Counted from the first letter of the stretch, positions 19,011 through 28,793 are shown. The stretch: 64,000 nt of DNA from Bifidobacterium [indicum] DSM 20214 = LMG 11587 (GCF_000706765.1 NZ_CP006018.1:868001-932000), one strand, 5' to 3'. Notes: generated by a model not told the origin, from the sequence alone. A program made the numbers and translations.

Positions 19011-19748
19011 TCAGGCTCCGTAGCGGTTCAGATAGTCATTCGCGTCCGAAGCCACCTGGTCGGTCAGGAAAGGCCTGCCCTGGTTGTCCTTCATGGCGCT
19101 CGCAGCCTGGAAAATCTGCTGCACATTGACAATGCTGAGCACGGGGAAGTGGAACTCCTCCATGATGGCCTCTACCGCTGAGCCCTTGCCCTGACCCGTT
19201 TTCTCCATCCGGTCCACTGAGAGGACCAGACCGACGATCTCCACTTTCGCCTGATCGAGTATCTTCGGCACCGCCTGACGGACTGCGGTCCCCGCAGTCA
19301 TGACATCGTCGACCAGAAGAACCCTCATACCATCTTCGAGTTGGGTTCCCACCATGAGGCCGCCATCGCCATGGTCCTTGACCTCTTTCCGGTCGAACGT
19401 GTAGCCCAGGTGCATATCATGGGCACCTCCAAGTGCGATGGCCGTCGAGACGGCCAGGGGAATCCCCTTGTAGGCAGGCCCGAAGACCGTGTCGATATCG
19501 GCCGGGAGCGTTCCCGCCTTGACGGCATTGACTATGGTCCTTGCGTAAAACTCCCCCAGCAGGGCTATCTTTGGACCGTCATTGAAAGCACCGGCATTGA
19601 TGAAGTAGGGAGAGCGCCTGCCTGACTTCAGCGTGAAGTCCCCGAACTTCAGTGCGCCACTTTCCAGGAGGAAGCGGGTGAAGCCTTGCCGAAGACCCTC
19701 CGTCTGTTCCGCAGGTATCTCGGTTGAGTCGATCCTGTTCATTTCCAT
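19011..19748 (-). CDS. pyrE: Orotate phosphoribosyltransferase
   Basis: Converts orotate and PRPP to orotidine 5'-phosphate in the fifth step of UMP synthesis. Visible motifs: [19 protein letters not shown] (orotate binding), [18 protein letters not shown], and the PRPP loop [16 protein letters not shown]. The 245 residues fit the family, with about 15 extra at the N-terminus. AAAGGA precedes the ATG at 19748. It is the last gene of the pyr operon and overlaps pyrD by 10 bp. Confidence 0.96.
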   Translation of the reverse strand: MEMNRIDSTEIPAEQTEGLRQGFTRFLLESGALKFGDFTLKSGRRSPYFINAGAFNDGPKIALLGEFYARTIVNAVKAGTLPADIDTVFGPAYKGIPLAVSTAIALGGAHDMHLGYTFDRKEVKDHGDGGLMVGTQLEDGMRVLLVDDVMTAGTAVRQAVPKILDQAKVEIVGLVLSVDRMEKTGQGKGSAVEAIMEEFHFPVLSIVNVQQIFQAASAMKDNQGRPFLTDQVASDANDYLNRYGA

Positions 19749-20749
19749 GTCTTTCCTTTCGAGAGCAGATCAGCAAGTTCGGGTCGTGAGTCCAGGAGGT
19801 CGTCCAGTTCCCTGGCCACCCTGACGGGGGCGACCGGATCCAGGAGGGCGGCGGCGCCTACCTCAACGGCATTGGCACCCGCGTACAGAAACTCAAGGGC
19901 CTTCTCCCCTGAATCAATACCTCCTATGCCGATAATCGGAATATCGGGCAGGGCCTTGCGAACCCTCCAAACGAAACCGAGGGCTATGGGGAAGACGCAG
20001 GGGCCTGACACTCCCCCGGTCTCCTGGGCCAGGATGGGTTCACCTGTATCAATGTCGATACGCATGCCGACCAGGGTGTTGATCAGGCTCAGGGCATCTG
20101 CCCCACCCTCCACGCTGGCCTGGGCCACAGCCACGATGTCGGTGACATTCGGGGACAGTTTGACCACCATGGGCTTGTCGGTCATGGTGCGTAGGCGATG
20201 AATGAGCCGGTTCAGAGCTTCGGGATCGGTTCCCACAGACATGCCCCCATGGGAGACATTGGGGCAAGAGACGTTGATTTCCAACATGTCAGCAGGGGAA
20301 TCGGCAAGGCGCTCCACCACCTGGGCATAATCATCATCACTGTGACCTGCCACGTTGGTGACCACCGTGGCCCCCAAGGCCTTGAGTCTGGGAAGCTCGT
20401 CGACCAGGTAGCGGTCCACGCCAGGATTCTGCAGTCCTACGGAGTTCACCATTCCAGCAGGGGTCTCCGCCGTCCTTGGAGAGGGGTTGCCCTCCCAGGG
20501 GACGGGCGAGACACCCTTGGTGCCGATGGCTCCCATGTCCGCCACATCATAGTAGTCCTGGCAGGCATCAAGATTGAAGGTGCCGGAGGCGGTGCCCACC
20601 GGATTCTTCCATGGCACACCTGCCACGACCGTGCCATGCTTCCAACGGTGAGGTTCCAGGGGGTCCATACCGGGGGTGATATCCCGGCCAGCAGACATCG
20701 CCTTATCTTCCTGCATGATACTTCCGTCATTCACTGCAATTTCGCCCAT
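19739..20749 (-). CDS. pyrD: Dihydroorotate dehydrogenase, class 1B catalytic subunit
   Basis: FMN enzyme that oxidises dihydroorotate to orotate, passing electrons to NAD through PyrK. The active-site cysteine stands in [12 protein letters not shown], the class 1 signature. Other motifs are [21 protein letters not shown] and [19 protein letters not shown]. The 336 residues include about 30 extra at the N-terminus; internal ATGs at residues 12 and 18 could be the true start, but the ATG at 20749 overlaps the pyrK stop as TGATG, which favours coupled initiation. Its partner PyrK is encoded directly upstream. Confidence 0.95.
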   Translation of the reverse strand: MGEIAVNDGSIMQEDKAMSAGRDITPGMDPLEPHRWKHGTVVAGVPWKNPVGTASGTFNLDACQDYYDVADMGAIGTKGVSPVPWEGNPSPRTAETPAGMVNSVGLQNPGVDRYLVDELPRLKALGATVVTNVAGHSDDDYAQVVERLADSPADMLEINVSCPNVSHGGMSVGTDPEALNRLIHRLRTMTDKPMVVKLSPNVTDIVAVAQASVEGGADALSLINTLVGMRIDIDTGEPILAQETGGVSGPCVFPIALGFVWRVRKALPDIPIIGIGGIDSGEKALEFLYAGANAVEVGAAALLDPVAPVRVARELDDLLDSRPELADLLSKGKTWK

Positions 20750-21579
20750 CAGTGCTTGCCGCCTTTCCAGAGCAGGTCATCCGCCTTGAAGACCGGCCCA
20801 TCCTTGCAGACCTTGAGACGTCCATTTACGGTGTCCACGACACAGGCCACACAGGTGCCGTACCCGCAGCCCATCCTGGCTTCCATGCAGCACTGGGTGG
20901 GGATGGACCTCTTACCGGCCCAGGCGGCCACAGCCCCCATCATCGGGGTCGGGCCACAGGTCAGAATGATCGTGTCTTCAGGGTCCAGGGTCGGTTCAAG
21001 ACCATCAAGCAGGGTGATGACATCGCCCTGCCCGTTGTCGATGGAACGCAGATCGTCCACCAGGGGATTCATGAACCTGTCGGCGAAGTGCGCGGACCGG
21101 TACCCGAGCAGGGCGGTTGATCGTGCACCACCCTGCTCCCGGAGGACCTGGGCGGCCCGTATCAGCGGAGGAACCCCCAGCCCTCCGCCAACGAGGATGT
21201 AATGGGCGCTTCCGGAAAGGTCAAACCCTTTGCCGAGAGGACCGAGCAGGTCGATGCAATCGCCGGGTCGGAGCTCTGAGAACTCGTGTGTTCCCCTGCC
21301 GACCACACCAAAGATGACCTCAATCTGGTTGCCGCCCAGGACCCTGCTGATTCCCAACGGACGGGGAAGGAGGGTCATCGAGTCGGTCGGGTAGAGATTG
21401 ACGAAGGAACCCGGAAGGGCTTCCTGGGCAGCGAAGGGATCCTCGATGGTCATCCTCCAGACATCCTGGTCCAGAGCCTCCATCCCGGTGATTACGTCGG
21501 TACGTCGTCCAGGCCGGCGTCCGGCCCGGCGTGCACGGTCGATGACCGGTTCTGTGGTCGTAAAGACAGGCTGGCTCAT
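20749..21579 (-). CDS. pyrK: Dihydroorotate dehydrogenase electron-transfer subunit
   Basis: FAD and [2Fe-2S] protein that links PyrD to NAD+. FAD binding is indicated by RPLGISRV, the NAD domain by YILVGGGLGVPPLIRAA and ILTCGPTPMMGAVA, and the iron-sulfur cluster by the cysteines in CCMEARMGCGYGTCVACVV with a distal CKDGPVF. The length of 276 residues is as expected. It overlaps pyrF by 4 bp and pyrD by 1 bp in a tightly coupled run. Confidence 0.96.
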   Translation of the reverse strand: MSQPVFTTTEPVIDRARRAGRRPGRRTDVITGMEALDQDVWRMTIEDPFAAQEALPGSFVNLYPTDSMTLLPRPLGISRVLGGNQIEVIFGVVGRGTHEFSELRPGDCIDLLGPLGKGFDLSGSAHYILVGGGLGVPPLIRAAQVLREQGGARSTALLGYRSAHFADRFMNPLVDDLRSIDNGQGDVITLLDGLEPTLDPEDTIILTCGPTPMMGAVAAWAGKRSIPTQCCMEARMGCGYGTCVACVVDTVNGRLKVCKDGPVFKADDLLWKGGKH

Positions 21580-22652
21580 CTACTCTCCTTCAGTGCTCGA
21601 TTCAGGTCGTCCCTCATGGTCTGTGCCGCGGTCTTTGCTGCCTGGCTCACCAGGTGCAGGGCGGCCGGAAGACTCATGGCCGGCGTGAAGGACGGGTCTT
21701 TCTTCCAGGCGGCGATGATGCCCCGTGATGAGTTGACGATGGCACCACTCCCGCGAGCATCAAACATGGGCACCACGTCGTCCGCCGCACCTCCCTGGGC
21801 GCCGTACCCGGGGACCAGGAAGAAGGTGTGCGGCATGGCCTTGCGTAGGGTGGCCCCTGCCTCGGGATGGGTCGCCCCGACCACTGCCCCCAGTCGGGAG
21901 TATCCGTGGTCACCTCGCAGTGATGCCCCCCACTCCTCAACCAGGTCCCCCACCTGCTCGAAGAGCATCCTGTCCTCACCTCGGTCGTGTCTGACCCGAA
22001 GCTCCTGTATCTGGCTGGACGAGGGATTTGAGGTCCGTACGAGGACAAAGATATCGCCATCGGTCTCGTCTGCCGCTTTACTGAAGGGGTCCACCCCGTC
22101 GTTGCCGAGGTATGGATTGATCGTGATGGCGTCCTCGTACCAGGGGAAGCCAAGGCCTTGGGTGGTGCCGGTTCCATAGCCAGGCTTGGTTTCGCCCCCT
22201 TGTTCGGTTTCCCGCAAGGCCAGGGGCATTCCCGAAAGGTGGGCGGCGTAGGCCGAGGCAGTGGAACCGATATCGCCTCGCTTGACGTCGCCGATAACGT
22301 ACAGCCCCCGGTCGGCGGCAGCCTTGCAGGTGCTGGTGTAGGCCTTGATGCCGGATGGACCAAGGGCCTCATACATGGCGATCTGGGGTTTGACGGCAGG
22401 GACCAGGTCGGCTACTCCGTCAAGGATGGCCAGGTTGAACTTCAGATAGGCCTGGGCAAGATGATGGGCCCAGATCGCCTGGACCTGGTCATTCGACCAG
22501 GTGTCATCAAGGAAGCCGGCTGAAGTCAGGCTTTCCCTGGTTTCCTTTCGGGCCTGGTCTATGAGTTGCGGGGGCAGAAGCTCCGGGCGGGGATCCAGAC
22601 CCACCACGGTCGGATTCCCCTTCTCCTGGATGAGTCCTATCAGCCTATCCAT
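21576..22652 (-). CDS. pyrF: Orotidine 5'-phosphate decarboxylase (subfamily 2)
   Basis: Final step of UMP synthesis. The subfamily 2 motifs are clear: VVGLDPRPELLPP at the N-terminus, KPQIAMYEALG, and the catalytic Lys/Asp pair in VIGDVKRGDIGSTASAY. The open frame continues 54 codons upstream into pyrC, but the ATG at 22652 has GGGAGA just upstream and gives MDRLIGLIQEKG as in relatives, so I use it (358 residues, about 50 longer than most). The start lies inside the last 13 bp of pyrC and its stop overlaps pyrK. Confidence 0.95.
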   Translation of the reverse strand: MDRLIGLIQEKGNPTVVGLDPRPELLPPQLIDQARKETRESLTSAGFLDDTWSNDQVQAIWAHHLAQAYLKFNLAILDGVADLVPAVKPQIAMYEALGPSGIKAYTSTCKAAADRGLYVIGDVKRGDIGSTASAYAAHLSGMPLALRETEQGGETKPGYGTGTTQGLGFPWYEDAITINPYLGNDGVDPFSKAADETDGDIFVLVRTSNPSSSQIQELRVRHDRGEDRMLFEQVGDLVEEWGASLRGDHGYSRLGAVVGATHPEAGATLRKAMPHTFFLVPGYGAQGGAADDVVPMFDARGSGAIVNSSRGIIAAWKKDPSFTPAMSLPAALHLVSQAAKTAAQTMRDDLNRALKESR

Positions 22653-24076
22653 GCTTGTCTCCCTTCCTTGGACCCCTTGACCTGCCCGGATGTAAGGCGG
22701 GAGAAGACCAGGCGGGAGTCCTTTATGGTGGCAAGAACCCTTCCCCTGACCTCCCAGCCCTGGAAGGGGGTGTTGCTCGCCTTGGAATGGAAGTCGCCCG
22801 CATCCACGGTCCACTCCCCGGCCGGATCCAGAACGACCAATCCTGCACCCTCGGATTTGGTCAGGTCCAGAAGGTTCCTGTCCTGGGCCATATCCTCAAT
22901 ATCGGTGATTGCGGTACCGAGCAGCTCGGCCGGAGCCAGACTCATCAGTTCAACCAGTCGTTGGTGGGAGATGACACCTGATTCGACCAGTGCCTGGTTG
23001 CAGATGGCATAGGCCGTTTCCAGGCCTATGATTCCGTTTGGTGCCTTGACCAGCCCGCCTGCCTTTTCGCTGACGGTATGGGGGGCGTGGTCGGTGGCAA
23101 TCATGTCGACGGTACCGTCGGCAACGGCTTCAAGTGTGGATTCCCTGTCGCTCCGGGATCTGAGCGGAGGGTTCATCTTGGCCATGGCGCCAAGCTCCAG
23201 CACGTCCTCGTCGCAGAGGGCCAGGTAATGGGGGGCCGTCTCGCAGGTGACCGGCAACCCCTCCTCCTTGGCGCGGCGAATGGCTTGGAAAGCCGCGGCT
23301 GTACTGACATGCTGGAGGTGGACCCTGGTGCCTGTCCTTCGGGCAAGCTCGATGTCTCGTTGGACTATATCCAACTCAGTCGAGGCAGGTACGCCAGCGA
23401 CGCCGAGACGGCGGCTGACTTCGCCTTCATTGATGAAACCCGATTCGTGGTGCTCGCAGTGGTCCAGGATGGGCAGACCGGTATCGCGCGCAATTCTGGC
23501 CACATCGTCCAGGGTCCGGTCGGTCACTGCCGAGCCGTCGTCACTGATGGCCAGCACAGGGTGGGCAACAGCTCCAGGACGGCTCCCATGAGGCTCCCTT
23601 GACGGCAGGTGAACCCGCCAGTCATCAGGATTGGACGGTTCTTGCCCGGCCCGGTCCTTGGAGGCTGCCACGCAGAGCGCATAATGGACCGGCAGGGACC
23701 TACCAAGCTTCTCTTCGTAGTCCTGGAGGTACTCGATGACCGTACGCCCGTCATCCATCCGGGCCTGGCCGTCCATGGCGGGTTCCGTGTTCGGCAGGAT
23801 CAGAACCTGGCCATACCCTCCCGCAGCCGCCGCCGTACAGCCGGTGACCATGTCCTCCTTATCGACCTGCCCGGGATCGCGGAAGTGCACGTGGGGATCC
23901 TGGAAGGCGGGAGCCAGCACCATACCCGACATGTCGACAGTGCTGGTTGCCGCAGACTCCGACCCGGCCAGGGCTCCGGTCTCGTCGATCAGCTCCGTGG
24001 CGGCGGCCGTGTCTACAACCAGGTCGACACGGCGACCTGTCCGCCATAATCGAAGCCCCTGGAAACGTATCCTCAT
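22640..24076 (-). CDS. pyrC: Dihydroorotase
   Basis: Zinc metalloenzyme that closes N-carbamoyl-aspartate to dihydroorotate. Type I family by length (478 residues) and motifs: DPHVHFRDPGQVDKEDMVTG (metal HxH), LPNTEPAMDG, LDHCEHHES, LQHVSTAAAF and ATDHAPH with the catalytic Asp. The open frame extends 48 codons further upstream, through the pyrI gap, but the ATG at 24076 has AGGAG about 9 nt upstream and begins MRIRFQGLRLW. It lies 19 bp after pyrI and overlaps pyrF by 13 bp. Confidence 0.96.
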   Translation of the reverse strand: MRIRFQGLRLWRTGRRVDLVVDTAAATELIDETGALAGSESAATSTVDMSGMVLAPAFQDPHVHFRDPGQVDKEDMVTGCTAAAAGGYGQVLILPNTEPAMDGQARMDDGRTVIEYLQDYEEKLGRSLPVHYALCVAASKDRAGQEPSNPDDWRVHLPSREPHGSRPGAVAHPVLAISDDGSAVTDRTLDDVARIARDTGLPILDHCEHHESGFINEGEVSRRLGVAGVPASTELDIVQRDIELARRTGTRVHLQHVSTAAAFQAIRRAKEEGLPVTCETAPHYLALCDEDVLELGAMAKMNPPLRSRSDRESTLEAVADGTVDMIATDHAPHTVSEKAGGLVKAPNGIIGLETAYAICNQALVESGVISHQRLVELMSLAPAELLGTAITDIEDMAQDRNLLDLTKSEGAGLVVLDPAGEWTVDAGDFHSKASNTPFQGWEVRGRVLATIKDSRLVFSRLTSGQVKGSKEGRQAWIG

Positions 24077-24095
24077 GCCCTGACTCCTTCGGTCT

Positions 24096-24509
24096 TCAGA
24101 GTTCTGCCTTCTCGTCGCAGTAGTCACAGCGGTAGATTCCTGAATCATCCAGGTGGAAACGCTGATCAACCCCGCGCTCCACGGATGTGACGCATCGTGG
24201 ATTGACACAGGTGATGACATTGACCAGATGCTTGGGTCTATCCGGCTTGTGCTTGCTGACTATGCGCCCCTCACGAACCAGATCGACCGTGGCCTGGGGG
24301 GCTATGAAGCCCAAGGCCGTCAGATCCAGGTCATCGGTCTGCTCGATCTTGATGATGTCCTTGCGCCCATACTTGCGGCTGTCCGTGTTCATGATCAGGG
24401 CAAGCCGCGTACTGGCGGGGTCCACGTGCAGATAGTGCAGGACCTTCAGGGCCGTGCCAGCCTGTACATGGTCGATGATGGCTCCGTCAACGATGCTGGT
24501 GACCTTCAT
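24096..24509 (-). CDS. pyrI: Aspartate carbamoyltransferase regulatory subunit
   Basis: Allosteric chain that lets nucleotides control PyrB. N-terminal nucleotide-binding domain (residues 1-100: IDHVQAGTALKVLHYL, NTDSRKYGRKDIIKIE) and a C-terminal zinc domain with four cysteines, CVNPRCV and CDYC, which contacts the catalytic subunit. At 137 residues it is a little shorter than E. coli PyrI (153). It overlaps the end of pyrB by 4 bp (ATGA), which suits balanced production of the two subunits. Confidence 0.96.
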   Translation of the reverse strand: MKVTSIVDGAIIDHVQAGTALKVLHYLHVDPASTRLALIMNTDSRKYGRKDIIKIEQTDDLDLTALGFIAPQATVDLVREGRIVSKHKPDRPKHLVNVITCVNPRCVTSVERGVDQRFHLDDSGIYRCDYCDEKAEL

Positions 24510-25543
24510 GCTTCCACCTCCATCTTCGTTTCGTAACCGGGCAGTTCATCGCCCAGAAGGGCGCTTTCCAAGGCCATTCTGACCAGCATCCCGTTGCGCA
24601 CCTGTTCAAAGTAGGCCGCGCGTGGGTCTTTATCCACGTCGGTAGTGATCTCGTTGACCCTGGGCAGGGGGTGGAGGATGGCCATGTCCGACTTGGCGGA
24701 CCTCAGCTTCGCCTCGTCGAGGATGTAGGTGTCGCGCAGACGCAGGTAGTCGTCCTCATTGAAGAAGCGCTCCTTCTGGACCCTGGTCATGTACAGAATA
24801 TCCAGGTCGCCGATGGCCCCACCCAAATCACTGGTTTCACGATACGTGCAGGTCGGGGAGGCGTCTATGCGTTCCAGGACGTATTCCGGGGTTCTGAGCT
24901 CATCTGGGCTGATCAGAACGAAGTCCACGTGGCCCCACCTGCAGAGGGTGGATATCAGGGAATGGACGGTGCGACCGAAGGTGAGATCACCGCACATGCC
25001 GATGGTCAGATGGGTCAGCCGCCCCTTTCGGGCACGAATGGTCGCCAAGTCGGTCAGGGTCTGGGTGGGGTGCATGTGCCCTCCGTCGCCGGCATTGATG
25101 ATCGGGACGGAAGCCGCGCGGGAAGCCACCAGGGCCGCGCCCTCCTTGGGGTGCCTCATGGCCACGATATCGGCGTAGTTGGAGACTGTTTTCAGGGTAT
25201 CGCTGATGGATTCGCCCTTGGATACACTGGCCAGCTGAGCTCCGGCGAACCCGATGACCTGCCCGCCCAGGCGAAGCATGGCGGTCTCGAAACTCAACCG
25301 CGTTCTGGTGCTGGGTTCGTAGAACAGGGTGGCCAAGACCCGTCCGTCGCAGGTATGGGCCACCTCGCGCCGGTGTGAGTCGATATACGCAGCCCGATCC
25401 AGAAGATCCTCGATGCGAGGCAGGGGGATGTCATCAAGGGTGACGACGCTGCGACCTTTCAGGGTCGGAGCCGAACCTGAATCGGGAAAAACGGAATCTG
25501 TGAAGGGGGATTCCCCCGAATGATCATCAAACTGTTCAGACAA
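24506..25543 (-). CDS. pyrB: Aspartate carbamoyltransferase catalytic subunit
   Basis: Committed step of pyrimidine synthesis: carbamoyl phosphate plus aspartate. The carbamoyl-phosphate site FYEPSTRTRLSFETAMLRLGG, the loop NAGDGGHMHPTQTLTDLATI and HPLPRVNEI are intact. The 345 residues include about 35 N-terminal residues not found in E. coli PyrB. The frame starts at a TTG (25543), preceded by AAAGGTGAG. First gene of the pyr operon; it lies 73 bp after glnE and has a short leader with competing inverted repeats (25542-25591). Confidence 0.94.
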   Translation of the reverse strand: MSEQFDDHSGESPFTDSVFPDSGSAPTLKGRSVVTLDDIPLPRIEDLLDRAAYIDSHRREVAHTCDGRVLATLFYEPSTRTRLSFETAMLRLGGQVIGFAGAQLASVSKGESISDTLKTVSNYADIVAMRHPKEGAALVASRAASVPIINAGDGGHMHPTQTLTDLATIRARKGRLTHLTIGMCGDLTFGRTVHSLISTLCRWGHVDFVLISPDELRTPEYVLERIDASPTCTYRETSDLGGAIGDLDILYMTRVQKERFFNEDDYLRLRDTYILDEAKLRSAKSDMAILHPLPRVNEITTDVDKDPRAAYFEQVRNGMLVRMALESALLGDELPGYETKMEVEA

Positions 25544-25591
25544 AGGCTCACCTTTCTCAGGTGGCCACCTCGCGTGACCTGAACAATCATA
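25542..25591 (-). promoter_or_regulatory. pyrB leader with -10 box and competing hairpins
   Basis: Read on the minus strand: a -10-like TATGAT (25591-25586), then the perfect palindrome AGGTGGCCACCT (25570-25559), then AAAGG-TGAG-CCTTT (25555-25542), which folds the SD against the TTG start. CACCT from the palindrome can instead pair with AGGTG of the SD across the 5-nt loop GAGAA. Two exclusive structures around one SD suggest a translational or attenuation switch. There is no good -35. Confidence 0.4.
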
Positions 25592-25616
25592 ATCCGCCCC
25601 GGGGACCTCCGCGACG

Positions 25617-28600
25617 TCAGTTTCCGTAAAAGAGTCGTTCCATGACCTCCCGGCAACGGCGCATGGCGGCCAGGAGTTCGTTGGCGAACTGCTGCCCTCG
25701 GTGGGCCGGATAGCCTAGGTACACGGCGATACCGCCAAGTATGAAACCGTCATCCGGAAGAATGTCGGCCTGGTTGACCCGTCCCGTCCATAGGAAGTTC
25801 CCGTTTCTGGCAGCTGTGCACAAGTTCCAGCTGGTTCTCAGGACCTCGGCATCATCGTGGTCGATCAGACTCTGAGCCTCCAGACAATCCAGGGCGGGCA
25901 TGGTGGCTGTGACCCTGAGCTTCGGACAGTCGTGGGCGTGACGGAGCTGGAGGAGCTGGACCGTCCACTCGACATCGGAGAGTCCTCCCCTGCCGAGTTT
26001 CAGGTGCCGGTCGCGCCTTACCCCCCTCGGCAGTCTCTCGGCCTCCATCCGCGCCTTGAGCCTGCGTATCTCCCCCACCTGTTCCTCGCTCAGAAGTTGA
26101 TTCGGATATCGTAGGGGGTCTGCAACCGTGTCCAGGAATTCCCGCGCGAGGTCCTGGTCTCCGGCGGCGAACCTGGCTCTGATCAGGGCCTGATGCTCCC
26201 AGGTCGATGACCAGGACCGGTAATACTCGCGGTAGGAGTCCAATGATCTGACCAGAGGGCCGTTTCGCCCCTCAGGCCGTAGATCCAGATCCAGGTCAAT
26301 CTTCGGCTCCAGGGTGAGGGATCCGCCCAGGACCGAACGGAGGTCGGTCACCACATCCCGCGCAAAGTTGCCGGCCTTCTGGTCGTCGGCACCCTGTACC
26401 GGACGGTAGATCAGCATGGCATCGGCATCCGAGTTGAAGTTCACATCACGGCCGCCGTATCGTCCCATGGCGATTACGGACAGGACGGCGGGTGCAGAAT
26501 CCTGCCTGGCCTCATGGAGACGATTATCCACCGACCAATCCAGAGCTGCTCCGATGGCGGCATCGTAAACGTCCGCCATACCTGTCAGGCATCTCCCCTG
26601 ATTGTTGACCCCGCTCATCCACCCCAGGCCGATACGTTCGATTTCGTGACGACGCATGGCTCGAATCGCCGAAGCGAAGGCCTCTGCCTGATCTGCGTGA
26701 CGGACCCGGTAGGAATGACCCCGGTCGTCAAGATTCTCCCGGCTTCTGGGCTGCAGGTCTTCATCCCTGCCCAGCCAGGTGACGGACTGGACCGACTTGG
26801 ACAGGGCGCCGGAGAGGTACCTTGAATTCGAGAGGACATGGCAAAGCCTGCGGGCCGCCGAGGTCGAGTCCCTGAGAAAACCCAGATAGGTGCTCTTACC
26901 GCCGAAGTGCTCCTCCAAGGTTCTCCATCCCAGTAGTCCCATATCGGGATCCTGCCCCTCCCCCAGCCAGTTCAGGACGGCAGGCATGAGAATCCGGTTG
27001 ATCCGGGCCGACCGGGATACACCACTGGTCAAGGCCTCGATGTGACGAATGGCCGCGTCTGGATCGGTGAACCCTATGGATGCAAACCTCTCCCTGGCGG
27101 CATCCGGTCGCAGACTGACCTCATCCTCATCCACCTGGGCGTTGATGGGGAGCATTGGACGGAAGTAGATGGCCTGGTGGAGCTGGCGGACCTGGATTCT
27201 GGTGGCCTCGTACCTGTCGAGCATCTGGTCGGCATGGAGGCCGAAGGCCCTGGCAAGTCGCCGCAAATCCGGGTTCCCCTCAAGGTCGCTGAGACTGGGG
27301 CGCTGACGGTGCTTGGATGATCCCTGGTGAATGTCGGGGAAGAGGTGCGTTCGACGGAGTTGCCACATCTGCAGGCGATGCTCCATGACGCGTTCGAACC
27401 GGTAATCGCCGTCCAGGGCCTCCCCGTGCTTTTGGGAGATGTACCCCCCTTTGGACAAGGCGGACAAGGCTTGGATGGTTGAGGAGACGCGCAGGGTCTC
27501 ATCACTGGGCCCGTGCACCAATTGGAGCATCTGGACGGTGAATTCGACATCCCGCAGGCCACCCTGACCGAGTTTGATCTCCCTCTCCCTGAGCTTTTCG
27601 GGTATGTTCTGCTCAACCCTCGCTCTCATGGCCTGACAGTCATAGACGAAGTTCCTGCGCTGCGAGGCCTTCCAGACGAATTCCCGGGCCATCTCGGCGT
27701 AGGCCGACCCCAACTCGGCATCCCCTGCCACGGGGCGGGCCTTGAGCAGTGCTTGGAACTCCCAGCTCTCGGCCCAGGATCGGTAGTAATCGGCATGGGC
27801 CTCCAGCCGGCGGACGAGAGGGCCGTCCTTCCCCTCGGGTCTCAAGGCGGTGTCGACCTTCCAAAGCGGAGGCTCCAGGGTGCCCGGGATGATGGACTGG
27901 CATATCTTCTGGAGAAGGATGGCGATTTTGGTACCTATGGAGGTCAGGTCATGGTCGGATACCTCTCCCGCGGGTTCCACCACATAAATAAGGTCGACGT
28001 CGGAAACATAGTTCAGCTCCCCGGCGCCCAGCTTTCCCATGCCGATGACAGTGAAGCGGCACTTGTCGGAAGATGGTACCTGACCTTCGGCAATGGCCAG
28101 GGCCCCCTCCAGAGTCGCCTCGGCCAGATCGGACAGAGCTCGGCTGATATCCGGCTGCACCTTCTCAGGCTCCTCTGCAGCCAGGTCTCTTGCCATAATC
28201 GCAGCAAGCTGCAACCGGTACTGCGCACGTAGGGTATCGACCTGGCGAGCCAGGACTTCCTGGCCCGACAATCCCATGCTTGCCTGACTAAGGGCATCGG
28301 AAATGAGGGCCTTCCTCGTCTGGAGGGGACAATCACCTGACCGACAGGGGCCACAGGCCACGGCTTCAACCAGAGATGGACGGGAGCGCATCAGTCTTCC
28401 CATGGCCTCGGAGGCTCCGAGAACCCGGATAAGTGACTTGATTGCCGAGCCGTCCCGATCGTTCCCTTCCTGGAGGAAGTCGGGCAGACCGCTGGAGGTG
28501 TACTGGTCGAGGACCATGACCAGGGAGGAGAGGGCCGCATCCGGATCGCAGGCCGACTCCAGTGAACCAATTGCGGTTTGCTTGATGTATGGGTCAAGAC

Positions 28601-28727
28601 CAATCCGGTCCAGGCGGTCCAAATCCGTCCTGGCACGGTCCAGGTCCTGCAATCCAAGCCGTATCAGATCCGAGGCCTTGAACTGTGTTGCTCCTCCGTC
28701 CGCCATACCGCCACCCCCGTCCTTCAT
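25617..28727 (-). CDS. glnE: Bifunctional glutamine synthetase adenylyltransferase/adenylyl-removing enzyme
   Basis: Tunes glutamine synthetase by adding or removing AMP. Two nucleotidyltransferase domains in tandem: the N-terminal, deadenylating one with YVSDVDLIYVV, and the C-terminal, adenylating one with VNFNSDADAMLIYRP, each followed by a helical regulatory domain (LGQGGLRDVEFTVQMLQLVHG and LGRGGLSDVEWTVQLLQLRHA). The 1036 residues are typical for actinobacteria. The start may be 28727 or the ATG at 28706, which has a G-rich upstream region. A TATAAT box lies 21 bp before 28727. Its link to nitrogen control fits the gltBD genes elsewhere in the window. Confidence 0.96.
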   Translation of the reverse strand: MKDGGGGMADGGATQFKASDLIRLGLQDLDRARTDLDRLDRIGLDPYIKQTAIGSLESACDPDAALSSLVMVLDQYTSSGLPDFLQEGNDRDGSAIKSLIRVLGASEAMGRLMRSRPSLVEAVACGPCRSGDCPLQTRKALISDALSQASMGLSGQEVLARQVDTLRAQYRLQLAAIMARDLAAEEPEKVQPDISRALSDLAEATLEGALAIAEGQVPSSDKCRFTVIGMGKLGAGELNYVSDVDLIYVVEPAGEVSDHDLTSIGTKIAILLQKICQSIIPGTLEPPLWKVDTALRPEGKDGPLVRRLEAHADYYRSWAESWEFQALLKARPVAGDAELGSAYAEMAREFVWKASQRRNFVYDCQAMRARVEQNIPEKLREREIKLGQGGLRDVEFTVQMLQLVHGPSDETLRVSSTIQALSALSKGGYISQKHGEALDGDYRFERVMEHRLQMWQLRRTHLFPDIHQGSSKHRQRPSLSDLEGNPDLRRLARAFGLHADQMLDRYEATRIQVRQLHQAIYFRPMLPINAQVDEDEVSLRPDAARERFASIGFTDPDAAIRHIEALTSGVSRSARINRILMPAVLNWLGEGQDPDMGLLGWRTLEEHFGGKSTYLGFLRDSTSAARRLCHVLSNSRYLSGALSKSVQSVTWLGRDEDLQPRSRENLDDRGHSYRVRHADQAEAFASAIRAMRRHEIERIGLGWMSGVNNQGRCLTGMADVYDAAIGAALDWSVDNRLHEARQDSAPAVLSVIAMGRYGGRDVNFNSDADAMLIYRPVQGADDQKAGNFARDVVTDLRSVLGGSLTLEPKIDLDLDLRPEGRNGPLVRSLDSYREYYRSWSSTWEHQALIRARFAAGDQDLAREFLDTVADPLRYPNQLLSEEQVGEIRRLKARMEAERLPRGVRRDRHLKLGRGGLSDVEWTVQLLQLRHAHDCPKLRVTATMPALDCLEAQSLIDHDDAEVLRTSWNLCTAARNGNFLWTGRVNQADILPDDGFILGGIAVYLGYPAHRGQQFANELLAAMRRCREVMERLFYGN

Positions 28728-28748
28728 CCGTACCCGTATCCTATCGGC

Positions 28749-28754
28749 ATTATA
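28749..28754 (-). promoter_or_regulatory. -10 box of glnE
   Basis: A perfect TATAAT on the minus strand, 21 bp before the glnE ATG at 28727, implies a leader of about 15 nt (35 nt if the start is 28706). I see no good -35 hexamer at the right distance, so an activator or a divergent -35 is possible. Confidence 0.5.
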
Positions 28755-28793
28755 TAGATGGAGCGTGCCCGGACATAGGTTGAAGCAGGGTAC

